From contig JAJAYU010000125.1 of assembly GCA_026786125.1 (NCBI GenBank), positions 1 through 15,600 of the forward strand: DNA of 15,600 nt. The letters are read 5' to 3'. Numbering within the stretch: the first letter of the stretch is position 1; every line of letters starts with the position of its first letter. This document shows, one piece after another, positions 14,056 to 15,600 of the stretch. The notes under the pieces are model-generated. The model was not told the DNA's origin, did no database searches, and worked only from the letters and a program-made list of their open reading frames with translations. The stretch is from Chamaesiphon sp. GTDB lineage: Bacteria > Cyanobacteriota > Cyanobacteriia > Cyanobacteriales > Chamaesiphonaceae. A program made the position numbers and the translations under genes.

Positions 14056-14808
14056 ATGTCCAAACTTTCAACATCAATGCTATCTACAGCCGGATTACTG
14101 CTTGTGACTACACTAGCGATCATTCCGACTAGACTTCATGCCGAGACTAAGGTACCAACACCAACAACAGTCGCCAGCCCAGTACCAGCCATTGGTGGAA
14201 CTGATTCCCTACCCAAGATAGCCGAGACTCGTCGAGTCGTAGTACCAGAACTGATCAAGCCATCAACTGAGGCAAGTATCGCTACTCCGAATAAACCAGT
14301 CACTAGTAATGCAATTCCGACTTCAGGTAAATCTACTAGTAATGCAATTCCCGCTACTACTCCCACTGCTCCAGCGAAACCTGCTGTTGCAGCAACTAGC
14401 AAGCCACCAACAGAAGAGCTTGTTACCCTGACGCTCAAACTCAAAGAAAAAAAAGTATACGTTTACAAAGATGGTAAAACTATTGCCAGCTACCCTGTTG
14501 CCATCGGCAAGAAAGGCTGGGAAACTCCCACGGGTGACTGGTATGTCATGGAAAAGATCACCAACCCAGGCTGGACTAGCTTTAAGAATGGTTCAGTTGT
14601 TGCCCCTGGTGCTAAAAGTCCCCTCGGCGAACGCTGGATTGGTTTCTGGACTGATGGTAAAGATATGATTGGGTTCCACGGTACGCCAGATGTGAAATCT
14701 ATTGGTAAGGCTGTCTCTCACGGCTGCGTGCGGATGCATAACAAAGATGTCAAAGCACTATTCCCACTAGTTAAAGTCGGCACTACTGTTAAAGTAGTCA
14801 ACGAGTAA
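14056..14808 (+). CDS. L,D-transpeptidase (YkuD domain), secreted
   Basis: A 250-residue exported enzyme that cross-links peptidoglycan stems through L,D-bonds. A signal peptide covers about 1-29 (hydrophobic core 11-23, likely cleavage after LHA). A low-complexity linker rich in Thr, Pro, Ala and Ser follows (30-120), then the YkuD domain from about 122 (VTLTLKLKEKKVYVYKDGK) to the end. The catalytic set is complete: His208 in GFHGT, then SHGCVRM with His222, Cys224 and Arg226. The linker holds an 11-codon tandem duplication (TSNAIP twice, DNA copies at 14302-14318 and 14335-14351). There is no ribosome binding site before ATG 14056, and a terminator-like hairpin follows. It has no PG-binding domain, so it probably acts at the outer face of the inner membrane or in the periplasm. 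Confidence 0.93.
   Translation: MSKLSTSMLSTAGLLLVTTLAIIPTRLHAETKVPTPTTVASPVPAIGGTDSLPKIAETRRVVVPELIKPSTEASIATPNKPVTSNAIPTSGKSTSNAIPATTPTAPAKPAVAATSKPPTEELVTLTLKLKEKKVYVYKDGKTIASYPVAIGKKGWETPTGDWYVMEKITNPGWTSFKNGSVVAPGAKSPLGERWIGFWTDGKDMIGFHGTPDVKSIGKAVSHGCVRMHNKDVKALFPLVKVGTTVKVVNE
14302..14351 (+). repeat. Two 17-bp direct repeats in the transpeptidase linker
   Basis: ACTAGTAATGCAATTCC occurs at 14302-14318 and again at 14335-14351, a period of 33 bases that keeps the frame. It looks like a recent tandem duplication of 11 codons in the linker, which tolerates length change. Confidence 0.8.
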
Positions 14809-14821
14809 ATCTCCCCAAAAA

Positions 14822-14850
14822 AAAGAGTGGAAATTCATTTTTCACTCTTT
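14822..14850 (+). terminator. Terminator-like hairpin after the L,D-transpeptidase gene
   Basis: AAAGAGTG (14822-14829) pairs with CACTCTTT (14843-14850), extended by AAA/TTT across one mismatch, and T-rich sequence follows (GGACTTTTATTCT). It starts 13 bp after the stop codon, as expected of an intrinsic terminator, though the T-run is not directly at the stem. Confidence 0.55.
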
Positions 14851-14938
14851 GGACTTTTATTCTACTTAAAATGGGGTTAGGCTACTCAACTCCTATAGCT
14901 ATCTAGATGAAATTTAGAGCAATTCTGTTCCAATTCGG

Positions 14939-14944
14939 TATAAT
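14939..14944 (+). promoter_or_regulatory. Consensus -10 box TATAAT
   Basis: A perfect TATAAT with no good -35 hexamer at the right distance. A start near 14951 would give a leader of about 210 bases to the secreted-protein gene, or a separate short transcript. A CTGAGC/GCTCAG inverted repeat lies in that stretch. Confidence 0.4.
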
Positions 14945-14969
14945 CGACAGATTTTCTGTTCTAATATAT

Positions 14970-15008
14970 CTGAGCGGCGAGATGGTGAGGAAATAGAAAG
15001 CTGCTCAG
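14970..15008 (+). other. Inverted repeat in the intergenic region (possible RNA hairpin)
   Basis: CTGAGC (14970-14975) can pair with GCTCAG (15003-15008) around 27 bases. It lies in the 352-bp gene-free stretch 14809-15160, which otherwise holds the terminator, the TATAAT box and the promoter at 15059-15087. I recognise no known riboswitch or small RNA family. Confidence 0.3.
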
Positions 15009-15058
15009 ACTAAGAGTTTTACCAGCAAAGGCGGTCGGCTAAATAACGTAGTCAGAGA

Positions 15059-15087
15059 TTGAATATTCAAAACTGTTTAAGTACAAT
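15059..15087 (+). promoter_or_regulatory. Sigma70-type promoter (TTGAAT-N17-TACAAT)
   Basis: TTGAAT (15059-15064) and TACAAT (15082-15087) are 17 bases apart and point to the secreted-protein gene. Transcription would start near 15094, leaving a leader of about 67 bases before the ATG at 15161. Confidence 0.5.
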
Positions 15088-15160
15088 TACTGGTTACACA
15101 AATGAAGTGCTGTAGTTATTATTGAAAAATAAATTGCTACATTCTTTAGCCCTCAACCAA

Positions 15161-15600
15161 ATGAGCAACAAACTTTCCAGCTACCTCCAGATCTCGGCTC
15201 TCACACTATTCGTAGCAACCAGTTGTGTTGCTTTGTGCCAAAGTCCTGCTCAGGCTGGCCCCTTTGACTTTTTGAATCAAATCAATAAGACTATCAATGA
15301 TGTCAATGGTACCGTAAATAGTGTCAAAGGTACTGGTGCAAATACTAATAACGCGATCGGTAATCTAACTGACTTACTTGGCGTTGGCAAAAGTGCTGCT
15401 CCAGCCGCAAACGCAGATCCTGCTGCTCAAGTTAATGATGTCTATGGTGCTTGGTATAAAGGCATGTCCCCAGCAGAGAAAGAAATCGCCAACGCACTGA
15501 CATCTGAATATGCCGAAAAAGGTGCTTTAGACTTTGCTGCTTTCAAATCTAGCGACTTATACAAAGCAGCCAAAACTTCTCAAGAAAAGCAAGCCGCATC
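15161..15600 (+). CDS. Secreted protein of unknown function (3' end outside the window)
   Basis: The frame is open from ATG 15161 to the window edge, 146 codons without a stop. It begins with a clear signal peptide (hydrophobic core about 10-25, cleavage expected after AQA, residue 32, giving GPFDFLNQ). The mature part starts with an Asn/Thr/Gly-rich stretch of short repeats (INKTINDVNGTVNSVKGTG), then a helical, Ala- and Lys-rich part (YGAWYKGMSPAEKEIANALT). I recognise no domain. A periplasmic or outer-surface location is likely. The gene has its own promoter and no visible Shine-Dalgarno sequence. Confidence 0.75.
   Translation, partial: MSNKLSSYLQISALTLFVATSCVALCQSPAQAGPFDFLNQINKTINDVNGTVNSVKGTGANTNNAIGNLTDLLGVGKSAAPAANADPAAQVNDVYGAWYKGMSPAEKEIANALTSEYAEKGALDFAAFKSSDLYKAAKTSQEKQAA

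Overview
The window looks like a chromosomal stretch of a cyanobacterium. The supporting signs are frequent CGATCG and some full GCGATCGC (HIP1-type) octamers, tandem heptamer-like STRR arrays, a PAP/fibrillin gene, a DUF3134-type gene, a CtpB-like processing protease and mostly weak ribosome binding sites. The species cannot be told from this sequence.

Layout. 1-3510 (+): an STRR array, a CheA-type hybrid histidine kinase with an in-frame TAG inside its Hpt domain, an STRR-rich spacer, and a CheB-type stand-alone receiver. 3511-3826: a gene-free stretch with a 150-bp MITE-like element and a small palindrome. 3827-7995 (-): a tightly packed set transcribed leftwards, namely a HicA-like/HTH toxin-antitoxin-like pair, a photolyase-related protein, a broken dicarboxylate symporter and a bestrophin-family channel. 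8241-9515 (-): a CtpB-like protease with a recognisable promoter. 9805-11204 (-): a PAP/fibrillin gene and a RecB/Cas4-like nuclease. 11265-15600 (+): a DUF3134-type small gene with an early stop, mraY, a HEAT-repeat protein, an L,D-transpeptidase, a 350-bp intergenic region with promoter and hairpin signals, and a secreted protein cut by the window edge.

How the genes fit together. The first two encode phosphorelay parts typical of cyanobacterial phototaxis/pilus (Che/Pil) systems. CtpB, MraY and the L,D-transpeptidase act on the envelope: proteolysis, lipid I synthesis and peptidoglycan cross-linking. The photolyase-symporter-bestrophin set is packed like an operon (gaps of 9 and 3 bp), but its symporter is non-functional.

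The most notable points are: (i) three genes carry premature in-frame stops, one each of TAG, TGA and TAA, with family-like sequence continuing beyond them; (ii) a two-gene HicA-like/HTH module that does not look like canonical HicAB; (iii) a photolyase-related protein lacking the Cys residues that normally hold its 4Fe-4S cluster; (iv) a MITE-like element with 15-bp terminal inverted repeats; (v) a possible unannotated transcript at about 14950-15060. I saw no rRNA, tRNA, CRISPR array or complete insertion sequence.
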